DNA from: Paenibacillus polysaccharolyticus
Lineage (GTDB): Bacteria; Bacillota; Bacilli; Paenibacillales; Paenibacillaceae
Assembly (NCBI RefSeq): GCF_900102085.1
Contig: NZ_FMVM01000019.1
Location: 84,137 to 148,136 of the forward strand
Reading direction: 5' to 3'
Length of the DNA stretch: 64,000 nt
Shown here: piece after piece, positions 8,743 through 17,757 of the stretch
Position numbering within the stretch: the first letter of the stretch is position 1
Layout of the letters: each line of letters starts with the position of its first letter
Translations under genes and position numbers: made by a program
The notes under the pieces: model-generated
Seen by the model: only the letters and a program-made list of their open reading frames with translations
Databases searched by the model: none
What the model was told of the DNA's origin: nothing

Positions 8743-8826
8743 ATGAAAAGGGGGAGAGCAGCATCAGCACAACAACAGGAAACATCAACAGTACCGGGAT
8801 TCACACGGAAAGTTCAGAGAGCATGA
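8743..8826 (+). CDS. Possible 27-residue coupling ORF before cbiL
   Basis: A short frame (MKRGRAASAQQQ...) fills the gap between cbiET and cbiL, and its TGA overlaps the cbiL ATG as ATGA. It contains the strong purine-rich AAAAGGGGGAGAG (8746-8757), which is too far from the cbiL ATG to serve it directly. It may be a translational-coupling leader or chance. No homology is recognised. Confidence 0.3.
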   Translation: MKRGRAASAQQQETSTVPGFTRKVQRA

Positions 8827-9545
8827 CAGGAGCCGGAGTTACCGTTGGCACATTGTACGGCGTCGGTGTCGGGCCGGGAGACCCGGAGCTGATTACGGTC
8901 AAAGCATACCGGATGATTCGCGAATGCCCGGTGGTCGCCTATCCGAAGAAACGCAAAGGCGGTAAATCCTACGCCCACGAAATTGTTGAATTATATGTGA
9001 ACCCAGAGGAGAAAGAGATGCTGGGCCTGATCTTTCCGATGACCAAAGACCCGGTCGTACTAGAGCGGGAGTGGGGCAAAACCGTGGAAGCATGCTGGGA
9101 GGCACTTAAGAAAGGCAAAGATGTAGCATTTGTGACGGAAGGTGATCCGAACTTATACAGTACATTTATCCACCTTGCACGTCTGATGCGTGAATTGCAT
9201 CCTGAAGTGCCGATTAGCTCGATTCCGGGCATATCCTCCGTGCTTGGTGCGGCGGCAGCGCTGGATATCCATCTGGCAGATGGAGATGAGCAGGTTGGTA
9301 TTATTCCGGCTACAGCGGATAAAGAAGCGATGAGGCAGGCGATTGAGCATCACGATACGATTGTGTTTATCAAAGTAGCGAAGGTGCTGGACCCGATGCT
9401 GGAGCTGTTGGAGGAGATGGGACTTGGCGGCAAAGCGTCGGTGGTCACCAAAGTCACTTCTCCTTATGAATTGCTCTGGCGTGACGCCCGTGAACTGAAA
9501 GGGCAGGAGCTGGAATATTTAAGCCTGATGGTGGTGAGCAAATAA
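8823..9545 (+). CDS. cbiL: Cobalt-factor II C20-methyltransferase
   Basis: CbiL/CobI tetrapyrrole methylase, about 240 residues. The SAM-binding start LYGVGVGPGDPELITVKA, then VTEGDPNLYSTF and SSIPGISSVLGAA, fit C20 methyltransferases. The ATG at 8823 lacks a strong ribosome site; the frame stays open upstream to 8733, and the good site at 8746-8757 is followed in this frame only by an ATC at 8763. Start therefore slightly uncertain. The stop overlaps the cbiF start by one base. Confidence 0.92.
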   Translation: MTGAGVTVGTLYGVGVGPGDPELITVKAYRMIRECPVVAYPKKRKGGKSYAHEIVELYVNPEEKEMLGLIFPMTKDPVVLEREWGKTVEACWEALKKGKDVAFVTEGDPNLYSTFIHLARLMRELHPEVPISSIPGISSVLGAAAALDIHLADGDEQVGIIPATADKEAMRQAIEHHDTIVFIKVAKVLDPMLELLEEMGLGGKASVVTKVTSPYELLWRDARELKGQELEYLSLMVVSK

Positions 9546-10342
9546 TGAAAACATTGGAACCGAAAGTGTACATCGTTGGTGCTGGCCCGGGAGATCCCGA
9601 GCTGATTACGGTAAAAGGTTCGAATATTTTGAAAAATGCCGACCTCGTTCTGTACACGGATTCTCTCGTGAATGATGAACTGATTGCGACTGCCAAACCC
9701 GAAGCCGAGGTGTTGCAAAGCTCCGGCATGGATTTGGAACAGCAGGTCGAACTGATGTGCACAGCGGTTCGTGCAGGACGCAGTGTAGCACGTGTACATA
9801 CGGGTGATCCGGCAATGTATGGTGCCATTTTGGAACAGATGGTTCTGTTGAAACAACAAGGCGTGGAGTACGAGATTATTCCAGGCGTTAGCTCGGTATT
9901 TGCTTCGGCAGCGGCGCTGGGAGCGGAGCTGACTGTGCCGGAACTGACGCAGACCGTCATCCTGACACGTGCGGAAGGACGCACCCCTGTGCCTGAGCGG
10001 GAGAAGCTGCGCGATTTGGCCTCACATCACTGTACGGTGGCGCTCTTCCTAAGTGCAACACTGGCGAAAAAAGTCGTGGTGGAATTCCTTGCCGCAGGCT
10101 GGAGCGAAGATACACCAGTGGCGGTAGTGCAGCGAGCAACATGGCCGGATCAGAAAATTGTGCGTACCACGCTGGCTAATCTGGCTTCGGATCTGCGTGC
10201 CGCAGGCATTACGATGCATGCGATGATTCTGGCAGGCTGGGCGCTTGATCCTGATCTGGTGAACCGGGATGCTCACCGTTCCAAACTGTACGACAAATCC
10301 TTCACCCACGGCTATCGCAAGGGAGTGAAGTCCGGTGAGTAA
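9545..10342 (+). CDS. cbiF: Cobalt-precorrin-4 C11-methyltransferase
   Basis: CbiF/CobM methylates C11. It has the tetrapyrrole methylase signature VYIVGAGPGDPELITVKG, VARVHTGDPAMYGAI and YEIIPGVSSVFASAAALG. Length 265 residues is standard. It overlaps cbiL by one base (TAATG) and cbiG by eight bases, so it is an internal gene of a tight operon. Confidence 0.94.
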   Translation: MKTLEPKVYIVGAGPGDPELITVKGSNILKNADLVLYTDSLVNDELIATAKPEAEVLQSSGMDLEQQVELMCTAVRAGRSVARVHTGDPAMYGAILEQMVLLKQQGVEYEIIPGVSSVFASAAALGAELTVPELTQTVILTRAEGRTPVPEREKLRDLASHHCTVALFLSATLAKKVVVEFLAAGWSEDTPVAVVQRATWPDQKIVRTTLANLASDLRAAGITMHAMILAGWALDPDLVNRDAHRSKLYDKSFTHGYRKGVKSGE

Positions 10343-11423
10343 TCCGTTTGCTGCTGTAGCCATTACGAAGCACGGCGTGGAGATGGTGCGTAACCTCGAA
10401 GGACAGTTTCAGGGTACAGACGTCTATTATATGAGCAAATTTGCCCGTGGCGATGAGGAACAACTTGGATATACACTGTTTGAAGGTTCGGTGAAGCTTA
10501 TTCTGCCAGACCTGTTCAAACGTTATAACGGCATCATTCTGTTTATCTCGCTGGGTGCCGTTGTCCGTATGATTGCTCCGCTGCTGGTGGACAAAAAAGT
10601 CGATCCTGCCGTGTTGGTCATCGATGACCGCGGCGAGAACGTGATCAGCGTGTTATCCGGTCATCTTGGCGGTGCCAATGAACTCACGCGTCAAGTGGCG
10701 GAAGTGCTTGGTGCGCGTGCAGTCATTACGACGGCTTCAGATGTGCAAGGCACGATCCCGGTGGATATGTTTGGTCGTGAACTGGGCTGGATCGTGGATA
10801 GCTTTGATAAAGCCACTCCGGTAAGTGCGGCGGTGGTCAACGAAGAGCCGGTGGCACTGATTCAAGAGATAGGTGAACGCAACTGGTGGCGGTATAACAA
10901 ACCTGTACCGGATCACATTCGGGTCTTCGGCAGTATGCAGGAGACGGAAACGTTTGCGTTTAACGCCGCACTGGTGGTCAGTGACCGTCTGCTTTCATCA
11001 GTGGAAGAGGAGCGTTTTCTAACCAATGGTGTGTTGTATCGTCCTAAGAGCCTCGTGCTCGGCATGGGCTGCAATCGCGGAACGGCGATGGAAGAGTTGG
11101 AGCAGGAAGTGCTTGCCACGCTGGAAGAGCTGTCCCTGTCCGTGAAGAGCGTGCGCAACGTGGCTACGATTGATTTGAAAAAAGATGAGGAAGGCCTACT
11201 GGCTTTATGCGCTAAGTACGGTTGGGAACTCGTCACTTACACTCCAGATGAACTGAATACGGTGCAACTTGCCAATCCGTCCGAGACGGTATTTAAATAC
11301 ACCGGAGCCTATGGCGTAAGTGAACCGGCGGCGCTGCTCTCTTCGGGAGCGGATCATTGGCTGCTGGAAAAGAAAAAGAGCGGCAACTTGACGATCTCTG
11401 TCGCACGGGTTGCGTTTGATTAA
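10335..11423 (+). CDS. cbiG: Cobalt-precorrin-5A hydrolase
   Basis: CbiG opens the lactone ring and releases the C20 unit as acetaldehyde, a step unique to the anaerobic pathway. Visible are the N-terminal domain (FISLGAVVRMIAPLL, VISVLSGHLGGANELTR) and the C-terminal CbiG domain starting LVLGMGCNRGT. Length 362 residues is normal. GTG start with GGAGTGA 9 bases upstream, inside the end of cbiF. Confidence 0.93.
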   Translation: MSNPFAAVAITKHGVEMVRNLEGQFQGTDVYYMSKFARGDEEQLGYTLFEGSVKLILPDLFKRYNGIILFISLGAVVRMIAPLLVDKKVDPAVLVIDDRGENVISVLSGHLGGANELTRQVAEVLGARAVITTASDVQGTIPVDMFGRELGWIVDSFDKATPVSAAVVNEEPVALIQEIGERNWWRYNKPVPDHIRVFGSMQETETFAFNAALVVSDRLLSSVEEERFLTNGVLYRPKSLVLGMGCNRGTAMEELEQEVLATLEELSLSVKSVRNVATIDLKKDEEGLLALCAKYGWELVTYTPDELNTVQLANPSETVFKYTGAYGVSEPAALLSSGADHWLLEKKKSGNLTISVARVAFD

Positions 11424-11496
11424 GCTAGGGTTCGTGTGATTGGGAAGCATCTTATGTATTTACACATAAAAAGTAGTTGTTACAACCTCATGTAAA

Positions 11497-11534
11497 GGAC
11501 CGTCCCAGCCGTTGAAACCGATATGGGATGGTCT
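11497..11534 (+). other. Hairpin between cbiG and cbiA
   Basis: GACCGTCCCA (11498-11507) pairs with TGGGATGGTC (11524-11533). The following TATTTGTTAT is a poor T-run, so this could be a weak attenuator or an mRNA-stability hairpin before the last cob gene. Confidence 0.4.
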
Positions 11535-11568
11535 ATTTGTTATATGTACAGCAAAGGCGGGATGAACA

Positions 11569-13203
11569 ATGAACTCAAAAAATGTAACGTCCAATAACCA
11601 AAGTGCACCTCGGCTGATCATCGCAGGTACGGGGAGTGGGGCTGGCAAAACAACGGTAACGCTCGGTCTAATGAAGGCACTCGCCCAGCGAGGATTGAGT
11701 GTTCAGGGGTTCAAATGCGGTCCGGATTATATTGATCCAACGTATCATACGGCAGTGACGGGCAGACCTTCGCGTAATCTGGATGCATGGATGACTTCGC
11801 CTGCATATGTGAAGCAGACCTTTCAGCGGGCTTCCGCAGGACATGATATTTCCATCATTGAAGGCGTGATGGGCCTCTACGATGGCAAAGATCCGCTCAG
11901 CAACATCGGCTCTACCGCCGAGATCGCGATGATTACGCAGACACCGGTGATTTTGGTTGTCGATGTACGGAGTATGGCGCGCAGTGCAGCGGCCATCGTA
12001 CTGGGTTTTCAGCATCTGGAGCCTGAATTAAACATTGCTGGTGTGATTGTGAATCGGTGCGGAAGTGCGGGGCATTATACGATTGTGAAAAAGGCCATTG
12101 AGCAAATGTGCGGCATTCCGGTCGTCGGTTGGCTGAAAAGGGATGAAGACATGTCTATCCCCGAGAGACATCTTGGACTCGTTCCTGCCATTGAGCGTGG
12201 TGAACTGGAGCCGTTATTCCAGCGGGCAGCCGATGTGTTGCTGGAAGGCACGGATCTGGATCTTCTGCTGGAGCTGGCAACAAGTGCTCCCCCGCTCTCG
12301 GTGCATTCCACCATTCTAGCTGGCTCAACGAATGTCATCCCGAGTAACACAGCTCATGTGGCTGATACTGCTCGTACTAGCGATACATTGAATATATCTA
12401 GTGATACAGAAATGGCTCTCATTAGCGACAAAACCAATACTAACGATATGGCTAACGCAACCGATATCACTAACATTGCCCGTTTAGCCAGCGTAAAAGA
12501 CGCGGAGCATGTAGCCCAACACGCGGCTCTTCACATCCATAGCAAGCCGGATACGTACCAGCCTGTTATTGCCGTCGCTCGTGATGCGGCATTTAATTTC
12601 TATTATCCCGATAACCTGGAACTGCTTGAAGCGGCTGGGGCAAGGCTGAAGTATTTCAGTCCACTCGCTGGTGAAGGCATCCCGGCTGAGGCGGATAGTA
12701 TTTATCTGGGTGGTGGTTTCCCTGAAGAGTTTGCCGCGGTGATTGCCGGAAACGAGCGTTTTCTGGAAGGGCTCCGCGAAGCAGCTCGTTCCCAGATGCC
12801 GCTGTTTGCGGAGTGCGGCGGCTATATGGTACTGGCCGAAACGCTCACGGATCGTGAAGGGCGGACATATACCATGGCAGGTATTATTCCTGCGCAGGTA
12901 CAGATGCAGAAGAAACGAGCTGCACTGGGATACCGGGAGGCGAGTGCGGTTCAGGATTCCTTTTTGCTAAAACAGGGTGAAGTTCTACGGGGGCATGAAT
13001 TCCATTACTCCATGATGACGTACCGCGAAGAAGGAGCCATTCCATACGCGTATGAGACGAAGGGGTTAAGGGGTTCGAAGCAGGAGGGATACGCGGCGGG
13101 CAGTATCGTAGCTGGATACACACATGTACACCTCGGTTCTGATCCGCAAGCCGCACAGCGATGGGTGGAGCATTGTCGACTGTACCGCGAGCACCAAGCT
13201 TAG
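11569..13203 (+). CDS. cbiA: Cobyrinate a,c-diamide synthase
   Basis: ATP- and glutamine-dependent amidation of the a and c side chains, last ring step in this operon. The N-terminal half has the P-loop GTGSGAGKTTV and KCGPDYIDPTYH; the C-terminal half is a class I glutamine amidotransferase with GGGFPEEFA and the nucleophile Cys in LFAECGGYMVL. At 544 residues it is about 80 longer than usual because residues about 244-330 form a Thr/Asn/Asp/Ala-rich linker between the domains. The GGCGGGATGA site precedes the ATG. It follows a 145-base gap with a hairpin. Confidence 0.93.
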   Translation: MNSKNVTSNNQSAPRLIIAGTGSGAGKTTVTLGLMKALAQRGLSVQGFKCGPDYIDPTYHTAVTGRPSRNLDAWMTSPAYVKQTFQRASAGHDISIIEGVMGLYDGKDPLSNIGSTAEIAMITQTPVILVVDVRSMARSAAAIVLGFQHLEPELNIAGVIVNRCGSAGHYTIVKKAIEQMCGIPVVGWLKRDEDMSIPERHLGLVPAIERGELEPLFQRAADVLLEGTDLDLLLELATSAPPLSVHSTILAGSTNVIPSNTAHVADTARTSDTLNISSDTEMALISDKTNTNDMANATDITNIARLASVKDAEHVAQHAALHIHSKPDTYQPVIAVARDAAFNFYYPDNLELLEAAGARLKYFSPLAGEGIPAEADSIYLGGGFPEEFAAVIAGNERFLEGLREAARSQMPLFAECGGYMVLAETLTDREGRTYTMAGIIPAQVQMQKKRAALGYREASAVQDSFLLKQGEVLRGHEFHYSMMTYREEGAIPYAYETKGLRGSKQEGYAAGSIVAGYTHVHLGSDPQAAQRWVEHCRLYREHQA

Positions 13204-13627
13204 TTCAAGTGTAGCATCCGTGTGCAATGATCGTGCTCAGAAGTGCTCAGAACGAACGTGCTTAACTTATCCATATGCGGAAGGGCTTGAATTCGTTTTG
13301 AACCTCCTGAGACTTTGGTCGTGAAGTTGGGTGTTGGACTGCACAATTAAAGGTTTTTAGTGAAACATGTGGAATGTGTTAGGGATGGGGTGTGTTGTGA
13401 CAGGGAGACGGTGAGTCCAAGCTGAATCTGGATGATATGGATATGCCAATCCGTTATACGGCTATACTAGGAAGTATTGTGAGATGGGAACATCTTATTC
13501 GAAACCTAAGTGGAAGAGATGAAGAAACACCACGGTAGTCGATTTTATAAAGCGTGGTTAATTTATAGGATATGGAGTGTGCAGACGAATCTAAACGAAT
13601 AACATCAGAAGAAAGGAGATGATTATA
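13204..13627. other. Intergenic region, nothing recognised
   Basis: A 424-base gap after the cob operon. No convincing terminator, RNA or small gene was found. A strong AAGGAGATGAT ribosome site closes it just before the next gene. Confidence 0.5.
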
Positions 13628-14266
13628 ATGGATCATCGCAAAAAGGCACTTTTAATTGGAGATTATACACATCCGGACTGGCATCCGCTACAGGGGGTAG
13701 ACGGGGAGATTAGCCGGATTTTTCAAGATACGATTACAGTTCAATGTAGTGAAAATCGCAACATGTTGCTTCATGAAAATATTTCGGGATTTGATGTATG
13801 TATCTCATACATGGACGATTGGAGAGGAAAAGTCTCCCCGCAGCAGACAGCGGGTCTGTTGTCTTACGTAAGTAACGGGGGCGGTCTGGTCATCTTACAT
13901 AATGGAATCTCGCTTCAGAATCGAAATGAGATCAAACAGATGATTGGCGCCAAATTTCTTCATCACCCGCCGTATGCGCCACTGGAGTTCACGGTGACGG
14001 AAGAGAGCCATCCTGTGACGGAGGGCATTTCCGGTTTTACGATGGAAGAAGAACCATATGAATTTGAGTTTGGTTCATTTACCGAGACTAAAATTTTGCT
14101 ACACTATCAGTCTAAAGAGGGGCCGAAACCGGCAGCTTGGGCACATAAGTATGGACTCGGGCGGATTGTTTATCTGATGCCTGGGCATTCAGTTCCATCC
14201 TTTGCGAATGAAACATATCGTCGATTAGTTTTGCAAGCGGGAAAATGGGCAGCGCGGTACGTGTAA
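13628..14266 (+). CDS. ThuA-like domain protein
   Basis: About 212 residues with the fold signature of ThuA (trehalose-utilisation, amidotransferase-like) proteins: LLIGDYTHPDWHP, YVSNGGGLVILHNGIS, FLHHPPYAPLEFTV and a late GRIVYLMPGHS. These proteins are often linked to sugar metabolism, but the biochemical role of most is unknown. No sugar genes adjoin it here. Start chosen at the ATG with AAGGAGATGA (13613-13622) upstream, not the ATG at 13619, which lies inside that site. Confidence 0.75.
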   Translation: MDHRKKALLIGDYTHPDWHPLQGVDGEISRIFQDTITVQCSENRNMLLHENISGFDVCISYMDDWRGKVSPQQTAGLLSYVSNGGGLVILHNGISLQNRNEIKQMIGAKFLHHPPYAPLEFTVTEESHPVTEGISGFTMEEEPYEFEFGSFTETKILLHYQSKEGPKPAAWAHKYGLGRIVYLMPGHSVPSFANETYRRLVLQAGKWAARYV

Positions 14267-14339
14267 GGAAGCTCTCCTTTTTGCATGTCGAGGTTTAACA
14301 GGTGTAATATATAGACAACCGAAGAGGAGGATGAATAAG

Positions 14340-14723
14340 ATGAGCGATTTGTTCAAGAAGGCGTTCTCGTTAGGGCTTGGTCTTACGTTAGTTAGCAAAG
14401 AAAAGATTGAGAAAACCGTGGATGATCTGGTGGAGCGCGGGAAGCTTGCACCTGGGGAATCCAAAGCGTTTGTCGAACGATTGTTGGAGCGCGGTGAAGA
14501 AGAGCAAGGCCAGCTGAAACGTGTCATTCAGGAGCAGGTCAAACGTGTGCTTCAGGAAGCTGGCGTGGCATCCGAAAGTGACGTAACCAGTTTGGAACAG
14601 CGTGTTGCCGTTTTGGAAAAAAAGCTGGCCGAGCAGAATCAGACACCTCAACTTCAACTTGATGAATCCCCGGCTCCGGTTGTCGAAGATTCTCCTCCTC
14701 TCAAAGGAAACGAGATCGAATAG
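14340..14723 (+). CDS. Phasin-like coiled-coil protein
   Basis: About 127 residues, highly charged and helical. The first half (SDLFKKAFSLGLGLTLVSKEKIEK, VDDLVERGKL, ESKAFVERLLERGEEE) resembles phasin or polyhydroxyalkanoate-granule regulatory proteins; a coiled coil with heptads (VTSLEQRVAVLEKKLAEQ) and an acidic, Pro-rich tail follow. The next gene, an ABC1 kinase, starts on the base after its stop codon, so the two are co-translated. GAGGAGG (14324-14330) favours the ATG at 14340 over 14331. Confidence 0.65.
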   Translation: MSDLFKKAFSLGLGLTLVSKEKIEKTVDDLVERGKLAPGESKAFVERLLERGEEEQGQLKRVIQEQVKRVLQEAGVASESDVTSLEQRVAVLEKKLAEQNQTPQLQLDESPAPVVEDSPPLKGNEIE

Positions 14724-16394
14724 ATGGCCGTGCGGATCAAACATGTTGGCAGATACCGGGAAATTGCCATGGCGCTGGTGCGTCATGGCTTCGGTTATAT
14801 GGTCGAGGAGTTGGGTTTATTCCAGCTACTCGCGCTGCCCAGACGGTGGATGTCGCGTGAAGCGCAACCTACCAAAACGTTAAGTGAACGGATCAGGCTG
14901 GTGTTGCAGGAGCTGGGGCCGGCTTTTGTGAAGCTGGGGCAACTTGCAAGCACAAGGGCAGATCTATTACCTGAATCGGTGATTCGGGAACTGGTCAAAT
15001 TACAGGATCAGGTTCCGCCATTCTCATCAGAGACGGCACGGGGTATTTTGGAACAGGAATTGGATACACCGCTGGAAGAGATCTTTTCCCGGTTCGAGGA
15101 TACCCCGGTGGCCGCGGCCAGTATTGGTCAGGTGCATCTGGGCAAACTTCAGAGCGGAGAGGCGGTAGCGATCAAAATCCAGCGCCCTGGCATATCGCGG
15201 ATTGTGCAACGTGATCTGGATATTCTGCGTGAACTGACTGCGATGGCAGAGAAACGTTGGGAATGGGTGAAACAATACCAGATTCCGCAGATGGTGGAAG
15301 AGTATGCCCAAGCTCTAATGGCTGAGCTGGATTATACGGTGGAAGGTCGCAATACGGAGAAGATTGCTCAGCAATATCAGCAGGACCCTAAAGTGAAAAT
15401 TCCGGTAATCTACTGGGATCAGACCTCATCACGTGTATTGACCATGGAGTATATCGAGGGCATTAAGCTGAATAATCGGGATGAACTGGTGAAGCGTGGT
15501 CATGATCTGAACAATATTGCCGAGCGGCTGGTGGATGCGTTGCTCAATCAGATTTTTATGCATGGCTTCTTCCATGCCGATCCGCATCCGGGCAATCTGA
15601 TGGTGCTGAAGGACGGGCGACTGGCTTTCATCGACTTCGGTATGGTGGGCAGTCTGAGTGATGAGATGAAGCAGCAGCTTGCCTCTCTTATTATCGGGCT
15701 GATGCGTAAGGATACGGATAGTATGATCCGTGCGATTGAGAAGCTCGGTATGATGCCTGATGACATGGACGCGCGCGCCCTTCATGTGGATTTGGATAAA
15801 CTTCGAACGAAATATTACGATATTCCTTTTTCCAAAATCAGTGTAGGACAGGCGCTCAATGATCTGTTTGGCATTGCCCAGAAACATAGGGTTGTCATGC
15901 CCGCAGATATACTGTTGATGGGCAAATCCTTGCTGACGATGGAGGGGGTCATTGAACATCTTGATCCTACCTTGAGCATTGTGGATATGGCAGAGCCGTT
16001 CGGGCGAAAGCTGCTCAAGGAACGTTTTAGTGCGGGTCGGATCAAAAATCGGCTGTTTCGCAGTGCGGCAGATATGGCCGAAAGTGTCATTGGTTTGCCG
16101 GGACAGCTGCGGCAGTTGTCCTCCATCATCAGCAAAGGTAAGCTGCGACTGGAGATCAGCGTTCCCGAATTAGAGTCGCTCATGCGCAGACTGGATCAGA
16201 TCAGCAATCGTTTATCGTTCAGCATTGTGCTGCTCGCCTTCTGTATCATCATGGTAGGACTTATTATCGGTTCTTCGATTAGTCACCAATCCACGATGCT
16301 ATGGGATATTCCGGTGATTGAGATTGGTTTTCTCGTGGCGATCCTCATGGTGGCATTTCTGCTGTACTCGATTTTTAAATCGGGCAGGTTTTAG
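14724..16394 (+). CDS. ABC1/AarF/UbiB-family atypical kinase
   Basis: 556 residues. Family motifs appear in order: FVKLGQLASTRADLLP (KxGQ motif), AAASIGQVHLG (Ala-rich nucleotide loop), VAIKIQRPG (invariant Lys), FHADPHPGNL (catalytic loop) and FIDFGMVG (metal-binding Asp). Two transmembrane helices close the C-terminus, as in UbiB/COQ8 proteins. Family members support isoprenoid lipid or quinone metabolism as ATPases; Firmicutes make menaquinone, so the substrate here is unknown. It directly abuts the phasin-like gene. Confidence 0.88.
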   Translation: MAVRIKHVGRYREIAMALVRHGFGYMVEELGLFQLLALPRRWMSREAQPTKTLSERIRLVLQELGPAFVKLGQLASTRADLLPESVIRELVKLQDQVPPFSSETARGILEQELDTPLEEIFSRFEDTPVAAASIGQVHLGKLQSGEAVAIKIQRPGISRIVQRDLDILRELTAMAEKRWEWVKQYQIPQMVEEYAQALMAELDYTVEGRNTEKIAQQYQQDPKVKIPVIYWDQTSSRVLTMEYIEGIKLNNRDELVKRGHDLNNIAERLVDALLNQIFMHGFFHADPHPGNLMVLKDGRLAFIDFGMVGSLSDEMKQQLASLIIGLMRKDTDSMIRAIEKLGMMPDDMDARALHVDLDKLRTKYYDIPFSKISVGQALNDLFGIAQKHRVVMPADILLMGKSLLTMEGVIEHLDPTLSIVDMAEPFGRKLLKERFSAGRIKNRLFRSAADMAESVIGLPGQLRQLSSIISKGKLRLEISVPELESLMRRLDQISNRLSFSIVLLAFCIIMVGLIIGSSISHQSTMLWDIPVIEIGFLVAILMVAFLLYSIFKSGRF

Positions 16395-16453
16395 GGCGTT
16401 TCTTGAAACCTACTGAAGTGTGGCGTTTTCAGACACGCCCTAGAAAAAACATG

Positions 16454-16497
16454 AAAATCCGACGATCATTCTTAAGAATGAAATGTCGGATTTTTTA
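16454..16497. terminator. Bidirectional terminator
   Basis: AAAATCCGAC (16454-16463) pairs with GTCGGATTTT (16485-16494), with an inner CATTCTTAAGAATG palindrome, and T-runs lie on both strands. It serves the ABC1 kinase and the convergent lipoprotein gene. Confidence 0.85.
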
Positions 16498-16579
16498 TAA
16501 TTTCCACTTGGTTCAGATTCATTAAGTGGATTTATTTTTATGAGTATAGTCTGTTTATTGTAATGTGCTTTATAATCGA

Positions 16580-17212
16580 TTATTTGTTTTGATTTTCTGA
16601 AGATGCTTCTTTTAAATAGGTTTGTATCTCTTCTGAAGGAGTTGCTTGAAGTTTGAAAAAATCTTGATGGACCTTCCCATCAATTTCATAGGATATTTTC
16701 ACAAACATATCTTTATACAGATTAAGCGTTTCTTTATCCAGTTTCGATTTATCAAGTAAAAAAGCTCTAAATAAACTAGCTCCAGTAGTTTCACTATCAG
16801 TAGAGATTGTGAGGGGGGCATCATTCAAAACATTACTTTCAAAAATATTACTCGTATTAAGCCTGTGTAACATATCTGGATTCAAGTTAAAACTCATTTT
16901 AAGATCTTCAAGTTTAATCTTAGGGTCTTTCACGAAAATTTCATATACCATTCTTTCAACCCCATCCTGAACACTTAAATTAACAGTTGCAGAAATTTTG
17001 TAATTTTCATTTGAAGTTTCATGGAATACTTCAGGATTCTCAAGCATGTTTTTTTCTATGGCTTTGAGTTCCTTCGTATACTCTTGAGAATAAACGATAT
17101 TATCAGATTTAGGTGTGTCTTCCGTTCCTTCCCTATTTGCAGTGCAGCCGACCAATAAGAATACAACACAGAAGCCAATTATCGAGTTAATTAAGCGTGA
17201 ATTCAAAGTCAT
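16580..17212 (-). CDS. Predicted lipoprotein of unknown function
   Basis: About 210 residues. A hydrophobic signal segment (SIIGFCVVFLLVGC) ends in a lipobox with Cys, followed by a polar TANREGTEDTPKSD linker, so it should be a membrane-anchored lipoprotein on the outer face. The rest looks like a mixed alpha/beta domain with no family I recognise. Base composition is clearly more AT-rich than the neighbours, hinting at separate origin. The GGAGG site lies one base from the ATG at 17212 but seven bases from a TTG at 17206, so translation may begin two codons later. Confidence 0.7.
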   Translation of the reverse strand: MTLNSRLINSIIGFCVVFLLVGCTANREGTEDTPKSDNIVYSQEYTKELKAIEKNMLENPEVFHETSNENYKISATVNLSVQDGVERMVYEIFVKDPKIKLEDLKMSFNLNPDMLHRLNTSNIFESNVLNDAPLTISTDSETTGASLFRAFLLDKSKLDKETLNLYKDMFVKISYEIDGKVHQDFFKLQATPSEEIQTYLKEASSENQNK

Positions 17213-17241
17213 ACCTCCGTTATTTAGTATTCTTAATATGA

Positions 17242-17275
17242 ATAACAGATCTGCTAATTTATGCAGATCTGTTAT
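17242..17275. promoter_or_regulatory. Perfect 13-bp inverted repeat upstream of the lipoprotein gene
   Basis: ATAACAGATCTGC (17242-17254) and GCAGATCTGTTAT (17263-17275) are exact reverse complements around an 8-base AT loop. It lies 30 bases before the lipoprotein start with no T-run on either side, so an operator is more likely than a terminator. Confidence 0.5.
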
Positions 17276-17757
17276 AGTAAAATCAGAAATTATTAGCTTG
17301 TCCAATCTTCATCGGTATACTTCTTGTCCTGTAAGTAGTTGACTCAACTTATAGCCGAATAACCCTTTACAGGGACATTTAAAAACTGATGCACTTCTTC
17401 TGGAAAAATTATACTTCAACATCCCACTTCCTTATACTCTTATATTTCCTAAATATTACCTTATTATCTTCTGGAGTTCAATGAATAATTAGGGTGTTAG
17501 TTTTATTACTATATTTATTTATGGAAAAATATATAAATATTTTATTCAGAAAGAAATTTGTTTTTGGAATTTTTGGTTATGTTATTTAAGATTGTCTAGC
17601 AGAATGAGTGAGTGTAAAATGTCTTAATGAGCAAAAATAAAAATAATATATCCACTTTTCAATAGTTATTGGTTGATTACATCTGCGTGAAGGCATTCGT
17701 TAATTATCATTTAATTGTTAATTTGAGGAACAAACTTAGGAGGCAAAGCAACAACAT
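17276..17757. other. AT-rich intergenic region
   Basis: About 480 AT-rich bases between the lipoprotein gene and the divergent SulP gene. It must hold promoters for one or both, but none stands out clearly. No small gene was found. Confidence 0.4.
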
